A stretch of DNA of 26,949 nucleotides from an uncultured Lachnospiraceae bacterium (GCA_900551235.1 URUU01000031.1:1-26949); one strand, 5' to 3'; counted from the stretch's first letter, positions 14,208-22,280 are shown. Made by a program: numbers and translations. Notes: generated from the sequence alone by a model not told the origin.

Positions 14208-15680
14208 ATGGACAAAAAGAAATTAATCATGGGAGGCACTGCGGCAGGCATAGTTCTGATAGCTGTGATTGTCGGTTTTGTTTTATTGAAGGGAAAAACA
14301 TCCAGTTCCGGTGATGGAGGGAATCTGGTTTATGTAGATTCCGTAGCATCGATTACCGGACTTGGAAGCGGAACCGGGCAGCGCAACCGCTTTGCCGGCG
14401 TGGTAGAACCACAGAAAACAGTTACGATAAAACAGTCATCTGATAAAAAAGTAAAAGAGTGTTATGTAAAAGAAGGTGACAGAGTCAAAAAGGGGCAGAA
14501 GCTTTTTATGTATGACACATCGGAGGCAGAGGAAAATCTGTCATCCAAGGAGATCGAGATCGACCGGATCAAGATGGATATTGAGACTTATAAATCGAAT
14601 GTGGCGACACTTCAGAAAGAAAAAGCAAAGGCTTCCAGTGACGAACAACTGGATTATACAGTGCGCATTCAGTCCGCACAGAATAATCAGAAAAAAAGTG
14701 AATATCAACTGAAAAGCACACAGCAGGAGATTGAACAGCTCAAAAAAAGTATTCAGGAAGCAGAAGTGACCAGCGAGATTGATGGTGTGGTAAAATCCAT
14801 CAACAATGCGGAAGATGACAATGCCGCCTCTTATGGATCAGACAGCTCAGATGCCTACATGACACTTCTTTCTACCGGCTCTTACCGTATCAAAGGTACG
14901 ATCAATGAACAGAACCGTACCGCTTTAAATGAAGGAGATGCGGTTATCATACATTCCAGAGTGGATGAAAACCAGACCTGGACCGGAAAAGTATCCAGTA
15001 TTGACCTGGAGCATCCGGAGAATGGGAACAGTGATAATGGGTATTATATGTCCAGTTCATCTTCCAACGATACAACTTCATCAAACAGTTATCCGTTTTA
15101 TGTAGAGCTGGACAGTGATGATGATCTGATGCTGGGACAGCATGTTTATCTGGAAAAAGATGAAGGGCAGTTAGAGAACAGAGAAGGTCTGTGGCTGACC
15201 AGCTATTATATTGTGCAGGAGGACGGACAGGATCCATATGTGTGGACTGCCGGTAAGCATGATAAGATCGAAAAACGCAAAGTAACACTCGGTGAATATG
15301 ATGAAAAGCTGGATCAGTACCAGATCACGGATGGTCTGACTGAAGATGATTATATCGCCTATCCGGAAGATTCTATTGTGGAAGGCGAAAAAGTAACCAG
15401 AAATATTCAGGATCTTTATGGAAATGACTCAGACGTCGAAAATCCGACATCAGGATCGGATACAGAATTTATGAATGGTTCCGATGGAGAAATCTTAGAC
15501 GATGACGGTGACGGGGAAGGGCTGTCAGATGAAGGATCGGATAATGAAGGCTATGTAGGAGCAGGGGATGCGCAGGATGAAGAAGCTGGTCTTGCGGGAC
15601 TTGATGAAGAGGACGATTCATCTTTTGATATGCCACAGGAAGAACTGGAGACAGGAGATGCTCCGTCAGGCGCAGAATGA
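14208..15680 (+). CDS. Membrane-fusion adaptor of ABC exporter, acidic C-terminal tail
   Basis: A 490-residue HlyD/MacA-type adaptor anchored by an N-terminal membrane helix (about 6-27). It has the lipoyl-like half motif VKECYVKEGDRVKKGQKLFMYD, a coiled-coil hairpin (about 105-185), the second half EIDGVVKSI, a beta-barrel region with a Ser/Asn-rich loop before YPFYVELD, and a membrane-proximal region ending in GLTEDDYIAYP. Residues 399-490 are unusual: 32 of 92 are Asp or Glu, and there is no Lys, Arg or His. CAGGAGG at about 14196-14202 selects ATG 14208 over ATG 14163. It should link to the MacB-like permease and guide substrate across the envelope. The substrate (antibiotic, peptide or lipid) cannot be told. 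The ATPase gene follows after 22 bp. Confidence 0.87.
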   Translation: MDKKKLIMGGTAAGIVLIAVIVGFVLLKGKTSSSGDGGNLVYVDSVASITGLGSGTGQRNRFAGVVEPQKTVTIKQSSDKKVKECYVKEGDRVKKGQKLFMYDTSEAEENLSSKEIEIDRIKMDIETYKSNVATLQKEKAKASSDEQLDYTVRIQSAQNNQKKSEYQLKSTQQEIEQLKKSIQEAEVTSEIDGVVKSINNAEDDNAASYGSDSSDAYMTLLSTGSYRIKGTINEQNRTALNEGDAVIIHSRVDENQTWTGKVSSIDLEHPENGNSDNGYYMSSSSSNDTTSSNSYPFYVELDSDDDLMLGQHVYLEKDEGQLENREGLWLTSYYIVQEDGQDPYVWTAGKHDKIEKRKVTLGEYDEKLDQYQITDGLTEDDYIAYPEDSIVEGEKVTRNIQDLYGNDSDVENPTSGSDTEFMNGSDGEILDDDGDGEGLSDEGSDNEGYVGAGDAQDEEAGLAGLDEEDDSSFDMPQEELETGDAPSGAE

Positions 15681-15702
15681 TGCGGCAGTGGAGGAAAAAA
15701 CA

Positions 15703-16392
15703 GTGATATTGGAATTAAAACATATTTATAAAGATTATATTCAGGGCAGTATGGTCGTTCCGGTACTGAAAGACATCAATCTGCAGGTGGAGAAGGGAGA
15801 ATATCTGGCGATCATGGGACCGTCCGGATCCGGAAAATCTACCTTGATGAATATTATCGGCTGTCTGGACCGGGCAACAAAAGGAGAATTTATCCTGGAT
15901 GGTCATATGGTAGAAGGAATGAAAGACAATGACCTGGCAGATCTGCGCCTGAACAGCATCGGATTTGTATTTCAGACATTCCAGCTTCTTCCAAGACAGA
16001 CAGCACTGGAAAATGTAGCATTGCCGCTTATTTATGCCGGTGTGCCAAAGGCAGAACGTACCAGGAGGGCAGCGTCAGCACTGGACAAAGTAGGACTTTC
16101 TGACCGTATGGATTTTATCCCGAATCAGCTTTCCGGCGGGCAGAAACAGCGTGTGGCGATCGCCAGGGCAATCGTGAACAATCCAACGATCCTGCTTGCT
16201 GATGAACCTACCGGTGCACTGGATTCCAAGTCCAGCCATCAGGTCATGGAACTTTTTCAGAAGCTGAATGAGGAAGGTGTGACAGTTGTGATGATCACAC
16301 ATGACAGTGGCGTGGCAAAATGTGCAAAAAGAATCGTGGATATTTTTGACGGGGAAATATCGGAGCGTGGCAGAAAGGAGGAAACTCTTTGA
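15703..16392 (+). CDS. ABC transporter ATP-binding protein, MacB/LolD type
   Basis: This 229-residue ATPase energises the permease encoded two genes downstream. Walker A GPSGSGKST is at 39-47, a Q-loop in FVFQTFQLLP, signature LSGGQKQR from 143, Walker B ILLADEPTGALDS (Asp167, Glu168), and H-loop ITHD. The sequence GCLDRATKGEF and the overall fit are those of the MacB/LolD/FtsE group. I chose GTG 15703 because GGAGG at 15690-15694 is 8 bp ahead and the protein then starts MILELKHIYKDY as in the family. GTG 15688 and ATG 15658 (overlapping the adaptor) are alternatives. The stop TGA overlaps the next TTG start. Confidence 0.93.
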   Translation: MILELKHIYKDYIQGSMVVPVLKDINLQVEKGEYLAIMGPSGSGKSTLMNIIGCLDRATKGEFILDGHMVEGMKDNDLADLRLNSIGFVFQTFQLLPRQTALENVALPLIYAGVPKAERTRRAASALDKVGLSDRMDFIPNQLSGGQKQRVAIARAIVNNPTILLADEPTGALDSKSSHQVMELFQKLNEEGVTVVMITHDSGVAKCAKRIVDIFDGEISERGRKEETL

Positions 16393-18293
16393 AAAAAAAG
16401 AACGTGATGATCATACTTGCGGTTGTATTGGTCTGCGCAATCGGCATTACCGGAATTTCACGGGCAGTCAGAGGCGGCGGCAGCGCGGTCGAAGTTACAC
16501 AGGTATCTTATCTGAACAATGGCTGGTGGGGAGATAGTAAGACAAGCGGAGGTTACGTCACAGCCAATGCTTCCCAGGAAGTTTATCTGGACAGCGATAA
16601 AATCGTAGAAAAAGTTTATGTCAAAGAGGGAGACAAGGTCAAAATTGGTGACACTCTTCTTGAATATGATAAAACACTTCTGGAACTGGATATGGAAGAA
16701 CAGCAGTTAGATAAGCAGATCAAAGAACTGGAGCTGAAAGGGGCACAGAGTGATCTGGAAAAGTTAAAGAAGATCACACCGATACCGGACAGTGAAGGAG
16801 GAACTTCTCCGGGATCTTCTCTTCTGGATGACGGCGATGACACAAGTGACGACTGGAACAGCCGGGATGACAGTGATGATGACGATATCGCAAAAGCAGC
16901 GATCATCAGGAATCCGATGACACTGGTAAGTGCATCAGAAAATCAGAATGTCCAGGTGATCGGCGGTGCAGATGGGGCAGACAGTGCAGGAAGTGAAACA
17001 CAGGCAAGTGAGACGGCGCCTGCGGAGAATCAGCAGCCGGCAACAGAAGCACCATCTGTACCGGAAACAGAGAGCGAAGAACAGACGGAGGCAACCGAAG
17101 ATTCTCCGCTTGCCAAAACAAAAGCATACAAAAAGCTGGATTATAAGACAAAATATTATAAAGGCAGTGGTACAAAGGCAGATCCATACCTGTATCTTTG
17201 CAAAGACGGAGCAGAGATTTCTTCTTCCTTTATGAATATGATCCTCGGATTCAATACCGATGGCAGCTCAAAGAAAAAGGGCGGAGTTGCAAAGGATGGA
17301 AAAGGCTGTTATGCAGTTCTGCAGATTCGTGAGGGCGATTCTCTTGCGGGCGGATTTATCAAGTCAGTTACCATCAATGGTACGGTGGATGTCAGCAAGG
17401 CTTATGCACCGGATGTAACCTGGACATTTACCAGTCAGGGTATTACAAAGAACGTACCGGATATTGCAGATCCGCAGCCGGATGATGAGCCGGATGATCC
17501 GGATGGACCAGGTGAAGATCCGTTTGAACCGGGGGATGATGTCTACACGGTATCCGAACTGAAACAGGCGATTGCCGAAAAAGAAAAAGAAATCAAAGAA
17601 CTGAAACTGGATATCCGTGATTCAGAGCTCAGTGTAAAGCAGACACAGCGAAAACTGGACGATGCGACCGTCAAAGCAACGATCAATGGCGTAGTCAAAA
17701 GTGTAGGAGACCCGAAAGTCGGACAGGTGGAAGGAGAAGCATTCCTGACCGTCACAAGCAACAAGGGGATGTATATAAAAGGAACGATCAGCGAAATGGA
17801 TCTTGGAACGGTCAAAGTGGGATCAGCGATTACCGGAACAGCGCAGGAGAGCGGAACTCCAATTTCGGCAGAAATTACAGAGATTTCCCAGTATCCTTCC
17901 AGGTCGGACAGTTTTTACGGCGGAGGGGATGGCAATCCCAATTCTTCCAATTATCCGTTTACGGCATATATCGAGGACTCTGACAATCTGATCAATCGTG
18001 AATACGTTAATCTGCAGATTGAAGGAAACAGTGACAGCACATCGTCAATCTATCTGCCAAAAGCACTGATCCGTACAGAGAATGGCCAGAGCTATGTATA
18101 TATAGAAGGGGAAAACAAAAAACTGAAAAAACAGTATGTCCGTACTGGACAAACGTTATATTCTACTTATATCGAAGTGAAAGAGGGATTGACAGAAGAA
18201 GACTGGATTGCATTCCCTTATGGCAAAAATCTCAGAGAGGGTGCTTCCGTCAAGGAACTGGAAGGCAGTGGTTTTGCCGATAAATTGTATTAA
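16389..18293 (+). CDS. Second membrane-fusion adaptor with large insert in hairpin
   Basis: A 634-residue adaptor, distantly related to the one at 14208. It has an N-terminal membrane helix (about 6-24) and the half motif VEKVYVKEGDKVKIGDTLLEYD. Coiled-coil helix 1 (about 85-125) is separated from helix 2 (about 387-426) by some 260 residues. The insert has an Asp/Ser-rich part, an Ala/Glu/Pro/Thr-rich linker, a compact segment at about 255-357 (YYKGSGTKADPYLYLCKDG...TWTFTSQG), and an Asp/Pro-rich linker. After it come INGVVKSVGD, the barrel with a Gly/Ser/Asn-rich loop before YPFTAYI, and GLTEEDWIAFPYG. TTG 16389 is favoured: AGGAGG at 16376-16381 is 7 bp ahead and the TTGA overlap couples it to the ATPase. 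ATG 16407 is the alternative. Confidence 0.85.
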   Translation: MKKKNVMIILAVVLVCAIGITGISRAVRGGGSAVEVTQVSYLNNGWWGDSKTSGGYVTANASQEVYLDSDKIVEKVYVKEGDKVKIGDTLLEYDKTLLELDMEEQQLDKQIKELELKGAQSDLEKLKKITPIPDSEGGTSPGSSLLDDGDDTSDDWNSRDDSDDDDIAKAAIIRNPMTLVSASENQNVQVIGGADGADSAGSETQASETAPAENQQPATEAPSVPETESEEQTEATEDSPLAKTKAYKKLDYKTKYYKGSGTKADPYLYLCKDGAEISSSFMNMILGFNTDGSSKKKGGVAKDGKGCYAVLQIREGDSLAGGFIKSVTINGTVDVSKAYAPDVTWTFTSQGITKNVPDIADPQPDDEPDDPDGPGEDPFEPGDDVYTVSELKQAIAEKEKEIKELKLDIRDSELSVKQTQRKLDDATVKATINGVVKSVGDPKVGQVEGEAFLTVTSNKGMYIKGTISEMDLGTVKVGSAITGTAQESGTPISAEITEISQYPSRSDSFYGGGDGNPNSSNYPFTAYIEDSDNLINREYVNLQIEGNSDSTSSIYLPKALIRTENGQSYVYIEGENKKLKKQYVRTGQTLYSTYIEVKEGLTEEDWIAFPYGKNLREGASVKELEGSGFADKLY

Positions 18294-18305
18294 GGAGGCA
18301 GAAAC

Positions 18306-19565
18306 GTGTTAGAAAATATACGACTGGCATTTCAGGGAGTGTGGTCACATAAGCTGCGTTCTATGCTGACAATGCTTGGAATCATCATCGGTATCGCTTC
18401 TATTATTTCCATCGTATCCACCATACAGGGAACCAATGAGCAGATCAAGCAGAATCTGATCGGAGGAGGAAACAATACCGTAAATGTAGAACTTTACCGT
18501 GCAGATGATAAGATACAGGTTTCCGATTATGAGCAGGCACCAAGCGGGGTGCCGATCATAACTGATGATATTTTACAGGAAATCAAGGATCTGGATGGCG
18601 TAGAGAATACGGCAGCTTATTACAGCAGAAGCTATGCAGAGAGTATTTATTATAATAATAATTCTCTGCAGGGTGCGCAGGTCATGGGAGTAGATAATAA
18701 TTATTTTAGTACAACAGGATATGTCGTGCGTACCGGACGCACTTTCCGGGAAGAAGATTACAAAGAGTTCCACAAAGTAGTCATTCTGGATCAGTCTGCG
18801 GCAACCAGCCTGTTCCAGGAAGAAGACCCACTTGGAAAGACCATTGAGATCAACAAAGAGCCGTTTACCGTGATTGGTATTGCACAGAAGCTGGAGCAGT
18901 TCGAGCCGACGATCAACAGCTTTGAGGAATACAATAACTATAAAGGAAATGAAAGTCTGGGCATCGTTTATATGCCATCCGCATGCTGGTGCATTCCATA
19001 TCAGTATGATGAACCGCAGAATGTAGTGGTACGTGCTTCCTCTACGGAGGCGATGACAAAAGTAGGACAGAAAAGTGCAGATATACTTAATCAGTATATG
19101 GCAGTAAAAGAAGATGACGTAAAATATAAAGCAACAGATGTTCTTGAACTGGCAGCACAGATCCAGAGTTCCAGTGCAACGATGAATACACAGTTGATCT
19201 GGATCGCCAGTATTTCACTTCTGGTAGGTGGAATCGGTGTTATGAATATCATGCTGGTATCAGTAACAGAACGAACAAGTGAGATCGGACTGAAAAAAGC
19301 GATCGGTGCTAAGAAACGGAGCATTCTTACACAGTTTCTGACGGAGGCGGTCGTCCTGACCAGCCTTGGAGGAATTGTCGGTGTGATCGCGGGCAATATA
19401 CTGGCGCAGGTCATTCATAAAGTTTCCGGTACGCCGGTTGCAATCAGTATTCCGGCAATTGTGATATCGGTGCTGTTTTCTATGGCGATCGGTATTGTAT
19501 TTGGACTTTTGCCGTCTGTACAGGCAGCAAACTTAGATCCAATTGAAGCTTTGCGTCACGAATAA
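18306..19565 (+). CDS. ABC transporter permease, MacB/FtsX type
   Basis: A 419-residue permease with the MacB layout: one N-terminal membrane helix (about 15-40, MLTMLGIIIGIASIISIVS), a large extracytoplasmic domain (about 45-290), then three C-terminal helices (about 298-320, 347-375 and 383-408) of the FtsX domain. VTERTSEIGLKKAIGAKK matches the coupling segment that touches the ATPase. GTG 18306 follows AAGGAGG (18293-18299). MacB-type systems use a mechanotransmission cycle driven by ATP and work with an adaptor. Here two adaptors flank the ATPase upstream. The TerD-like gene follows after 20 bp. Confidence 0.93.
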   Translation: MLENIRLAFQGVWSHKLRSMLTMLGIIIGIASIISIVSTIQGTNEQIKQNLIGGGNNTVNVELYRADDKIQVSDYEQAPSGVPIITDDILQEIKDLDGVENTAAYYSRSYAESIYYNNNSLQGAQVMGVDNNYFSTTGYVVRTGRTFREEDYKEFHKVVILDQSAATSLFQEEDPLGKTIEINKEPFTVIGIAQKLEQFEPTINSFEEYNNYKGNESLGIVYMPSACWCIPYQYDEPQNVVVRASSTEAMTKVGQKSADILNQYMAVKEDDVKYKATDVLELAAQIQSSSATMNTQLIWIASISLLVGGIGVMNIMLVSVTERTSEIGLKKAIGAKKRSILTQFLTEAVVLTSLGGIVGVIAGNILAQVIHKVSGTPVAISIPAIVISVLFSMAIGIVFGLLPSVQAANLDPIEALRHE

Positions 19566-19585
19566 ACAAAAGGGAGGAACAGAGT

Positions 19586-20182
19586 ATGGCAATTAGTTTA
19601 CAAAAGGGAAAAAAGGTCAGCCTGAAAAAAACACAGAAAGAGTTGGGAGAGATTCTGGTCAATTTAAACTGGAACAGACCACAGCAAAAAGGATTTCTGG
19701 CATCGCTGTTTGGACCAAAGGCTATCGATCTGGATCTGGGATGTCTGTATGAACTGAAAAACGGAAAAAAAGGAACTGTTCAGGCGCTTGGAAGGGCATT
19801 CGGTTCTCTGACACAGCCGCCTTATATTGCACTGGATGGCGATGACCGTACCGGAGCAAATGCGGAAGGTGAAAATTTGCGTATCAATGGAAATAAAATT
19901 TCAGAGTTTAAGAGAATCCTGATCTATACTTATATTTATGAAGGAGCAGCAAACTGGAAACAGGCAGATGCAACGGTTACGATCAAATATCCGGGTGCAG
20001 AAGATCTGATCGTGAAAATGGATGATTATGAGTCCGGAAATATTATGTGTGGGCTGGCATTATTGGAAAACCAGAATGATGAGACTTTCAGCGTGGAAAA
20101 AATCGTTCAGTTTTATTCCGGGCATCGGGCACTGGACAAAGCCTTTGGCTGGGGTCTGAACTGGAAAAACGGCAGAAAATAG
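19586..20182 (+). CDS. TerD-family protein (stress/tellurium-resistance type)
   Basis: A 198-residue soluble protein starting MAISLQKGKKVSL, as TerD-family proteins do. Further family-like parts are LVNLNWNR, IDLDLGCLYEL, SEFKRILIYTYIYEG and GLALLENQNDETFSVEKIV. TerD proteins form calcium-binding beta-sandwiches of uncertain function; the usual DxDxS-type calcium residues are only partly kept here (DLDLGC). No other ter genes are nearby. The site GGGAGG (about 19571-19576) lies 10 bp before ATG. Position directly after the permease suggests co-transcription with the export operon, perhaps in envelope stress. That link is inference. Confidence 0.78.
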   Translation: MAISLQKGKKVSLKKTQKELGEILVNLNWNRPQQKGFLASLFGPKAIDLDLGCLYELKNGKKGTVQALGRAFGSLTQPPYIALDGDDRTGANAEGENLRINGNKISEFKRILIYTYIYEGAANWKQADATVTIKYPGAEDLIVKMDDYESGNIMCGLALLENQNDETFSVEKIVQFYSGHRALDKAFGWGLNWKNGRK

Positions 20183-20192
20183 TAAAAAACAC

Positions 20193-20221
20193 TTGCGGTG
20201 TGAATTTTTTTATGATACACT
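20193..20221 (+). promoter_or_regulatory. Promoter of rpsB
   Basis: TTGCGG (20193-20198), 17-bp spacer, TACACT (20216-20221) with TG at 20213-20214 (extended -10). Start near 20228, giving a structured leader of about 100 nt. Confidence 0.7.
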
Positions 20222-20242
20222 ACCAGAGGCAAAAAATAATCA

Positions 20243-20301
20243 CGTGTGTGGATTCTGAAGATGGTGCTGCTTGACAGTTGATTAGGAAGCGAAAGCACAC
20301 G
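20243..20301 (+). promoter_or_regulatory. Structured 5' leader of rpsB, possible S2 autoregulatory element
   Basis: CGTGTG (20243-20248) can pair with CACACG (20296-20301), closing a domain that includes smaller pairings such as GCTT with GAAGC. It ends about 15 bp before the AAAGGAG ribosome-binding site. Ribosomal protein operons often carry such leaders bound by the encoded protein. This one is inferred from pairing only. Confidence 0.4.
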
Positions 20302-20327
20302 GAAGAAAAACCAAAAGGAGAAAAGAC

Positions 20328-21068
20328 ATGAGTGTAATTTCAATGAAACAGTTACTGGAAGCAGGTGTTCATTTCGGACATCAGACAAGAAGATGGAACC
20401 CTAAAATGGCTCCGTACATCTACACAGAGAGAAATGGTATCTACATCATCGACCTGCAGAAAACAGTAGGTATGGTAGACACAGCTTACAAAGCAGTAGA
20501 AGATATCGTAGCTGACGGCGGTACCGTTCTTTTCGTTGGTACAAAGAAACAGGCTCAGGATGCTGTTAAGACAGAAGCTGAGAGATGCGGAATGTACTAT
20601 GTAAACGAAAGATGGCTTGGTGGTATGCTGACAAACTTCAAGACCATCCAGAGCAGAATCAAACGTCTGAAAGAGATCGAGGCTATGCAGGAAGACGGTA
20701 CTTTTGATGTACTGCCGAAAAAAGAAGTTATCGCTCTGAAAAAAGAGATGGATAAACTGCAGAAAAACCTTGGCGGTATCAAAGACATGAAGAAAATCCC
20801 GGATGCTATCTTCGTAGTAGATCCGAAAAAAGAAAGAATCTGCGTTCAGGAAGCTCATACACTGGGTATCACTCTGATCGGTATTGCAGATACAAACTGC
20901 GATCCGGAAGAACTGGATTATGTAATCCCAGGTAATGATGATGCTATCCGTGCCGTAAAACTGATCGTTTCCAAGATGGCAGACGCAGTGATCGAGGCAA
21001 ACCAGGGTGCAGAGATGACTGCAGAAGAGGCTGAGTCCGCAGAGGCAGATGCAGCAGAGGAAGCATAA
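20328..21068 (+). CDS. rpsB: 30S ribosomal protein S2
   Basis: S2 sits on the back of the 30S body near the head and is needed for S1-type mRNA binding and initiation. The 246 residues match bacterial S2: MKQLLEAGVHFGHQTRRWNPKMAPYIYTERNGIYIIDLQKT at the start, VLFVGTKKQAQ, RWLGGMLTNFKT, IPDAIFVVDPKKE and IGIADTNCDPE. The tail is Glu/Ala-rich. AAAGGAG lies ahead of ATG 20328. Codons are strongly biased as in highly expressed genes, with lysine mostly AAA. tsf follows after 134 bp. Confidence 0.98.
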   Translation: MSVISMKQLLEAGVHFGHQTRRWNPKMAPYIYTERNGIYIIDLQKTVGMVDTAYKAVEDIVADGGTVLFVGTKKQAQDAVKTEAERCGMYYVNERWLGGMLTNFKTIQSRIKRLKEIEAMQEDGTFDVLPKKEVIALKKEMDKLQKNLGGIKDMKKIPDAIFVVDPKKERICVQEAHTLGITLIGIADTNCDPEELDYVIPGNDDAIRAVKLIVSKMADAVIEANQGAEMTAEEAESAEADAAEEA

Positions 21069-21123
21069 TAAGTTGGAAACAACGGGTGCCTGATTGGCAG
21101 GATCGCCCATATGTCAACAATCG

Positions 21124-21150
21124 GAAAGGGACGCGTGTTACGTCCCTTTC
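21124..21150 (+). other. Intergenic hairpin between rpsB and tsf
   Basis: A perfect 10-bp stem GAAAGGGACG / CGTCCCTTTC with a 7-nt loop, followed by TGTGGC, not a T-run. A weaker TGCC/GGCA hairpin lies just upstream (about 21087-21099). It may act as an attenuator or mRNA-stability element setting the S2 to EF-Ts ratio. Confidence 0.6.
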
Positions 21151-21202
21151 TGTGGCATAAAGATAAAGAATCAGGATAAATTATTTTTTGGAGGATGAGA
21201 AA

Positions 21203-22138
21203 ATGGCAATTACAGCAGCTATGGTAAAGGAACTGCGTGAGATGACCGGCGCAGGCATGATGGATTGCAAGAAGGCATTAAATGAGACAAACGGTAACAT
21301 GGACGAGGCTGTAGAGTTCTTAAGAAAGAACGGACAGGCTAAGGCTGAGAAGAAGGCAAGCAGAATCGCAGCAGAGGGTCTTTGCATGGTAGTGACCAAG
21401 GATGACCAGACAGCAGCGGTTGTTGAGGTAAACTCTGAGACAGACTTCGTTGCAAAGAATGCAACATTCCAGGAGTTTGTTAAGGCTGTTGCAACACAGG
21501 CAGTGAATTCCGATGCAGCAGACATGGATGCTTTCATGGCTGAGAAGTGGAATGAGGATGCCAGCAAGACTGTAAGCGAAGCACTGGTTGAGAAGGTTGC
21601 AGTGATCGGCGAGAACTTAAAGATCCGCAGATTTGAGAAGGTTGTAGCTGAGCATGGCTGTGTTGTACCGTATGTACACGGCGGCGGAAGAATCGGCGTT
21701 ATCGTTGATGCAGACACCGATGTTGTAAATGACACTGTAAAGGAAGCAATGCACAATATCGCAATGCAGATCGCAGCACTCAATCCGAAGTATGTTTCCA
21801 GAGACGAGGTAAGTGCTGATTACATCGCTCATGAGAAAGAGATCCTCTTAGCACAGATCATGAACGATCCGAAGGAGTCCCAGAAGCCGGAGAAGGTAAT
21901 CAACGGAATGATCGAAGGACGTATCAGCAAAGAGCTCAAGGAAGTATGCCTGGTAGATCAGGTTTACGTTAAGGCTGAGGACGGCAAGCAGACCGTTGCC
22001 AAGTATCTTGAGGAAGTATCCAAGGCAGTTGGTGGTACTGTAAAGGTTAAGAGATTTGTTCGTTTTGAGACTGGCGAAGGTCTTGAGAAGAAGCAGGAAG
22101 ACTTTGCAGCAGAAGTTGCAGCACAGATGAACGCATAA
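21203..22138 (+). CDS. tsf: Translation elongation factor Ts
   Basis: EF-Ts exchanges GDP for GTP on EF-Tu. The 311 residues show the UBA-like start MAITAAMVKELREMTGAGMMDCKKALNETNGNMDEAVEFLR and the conserved SETDFVAKN (about 79-87), followed by the dimerisation core. GGAGGA (21190-21195) selects ATG 21203; the longer frame from 21188 lacks a site. Codon use is odd against its neighbour rpsB: by hand count about 30 lysines use AAG and only two or three use AAA. The protein itself looks intact. Confidence 0.97.
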   Translation: MAITAAMVKELREMTGAGMMDCKKALNETNGNMDEAVEFLRKNGQAKAEKKASRIAAEGLCMVVTKDDQTAAVVEVNSETDFVAKNATFQEFVKAVATQAVNSDAADMDAFMAEKWNEDASKTVSEALVEKVAVIGENLKIRRFEKVVAEHGCVVPYVHGGGRIGVIVDADTDVVNDTVKEAMHNIAMQIAALNPKYVSRDEVSADYIAHEKEILLAQIMNDPKESQKPEKVINGMIEGRISKELKEVCLVDQVYVKAEDGKQTVAKYLEEVSKAVGGTVKVKRFVRFETGEGLEKKQEDFAAEVAAQMNA

Positions 22139-22167
22139 TTTGATATTGTGCTAAATTGTTGAAGGAT

Positions 22168-22215
22168 AATGACCCCCTACGAATGGTGGATACACTATTT
22201 GCAGGGGTCATTTTG
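22168..22215 (+). terminator. Terminator-like hairpin after tsf
   Basis: AATGACCCC (22168-22176) pairs with GGGGTCATT (22204-22212), with an inner stem AATGGTG/CACTATT around GATA. The T-run is short (TTTTGT). It probably works together with the stronger hairpin that follows. Confidence 0.7.
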
Positions 22216-22221
22216 TAAGAA

Positions 22222-22262
22222 AAAACCTTATCGAACCTGGTTATGATTCGATAAGGTTTTTG
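22222..22262. terminator. Bidirectional terminator between tsf and the P-II-like gene
   Basis: A perfect 14-bp stem AAAACCTTATCGAA (22222-22235) / TTCGATAAGGTTTT (22247-22260) with an 11-nt loop, T-run on the right and A-run on the left. It can stop transcripts from tsf and from the convergent minus-strand P-II-like gene. Confidence 0.9.
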
Positions 22263-22280
22263 CGTCATAAAGTATAAATG

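Noticed and set aside
15478..15560. EF-hand or dockerin repeats in the acidic adaptor tail
   Set aside because: Asp/Gly clusters resemble calcium loops, but spacing and flanking helices do not fit either motif.
20189..20211. Possible terminator ACAC-TTGCG-GTGT followed by T7 after the TerD-like gene
   Set aside because: The stem is only 4 bp and coincides with the -35 box of the rpsB promoter. Too weak to call, although it is the only candidate end signal for the export operon.
20352..21110. Long open frame on the minus strand opposite rpsB
   Set aside because: It mirrors a ribosomal protein gene with biased codons, has a cysteine/phenylalanine-rich shadow composition and no ribosome-binding site.
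21181..21783. 200-codon minus-strand frame opposite tsf, rich in Ser/Thr/Ala
   Set aside because: The composition is what antisense reading of the AAG/GCA-rich tsf gives. No start signals are present.
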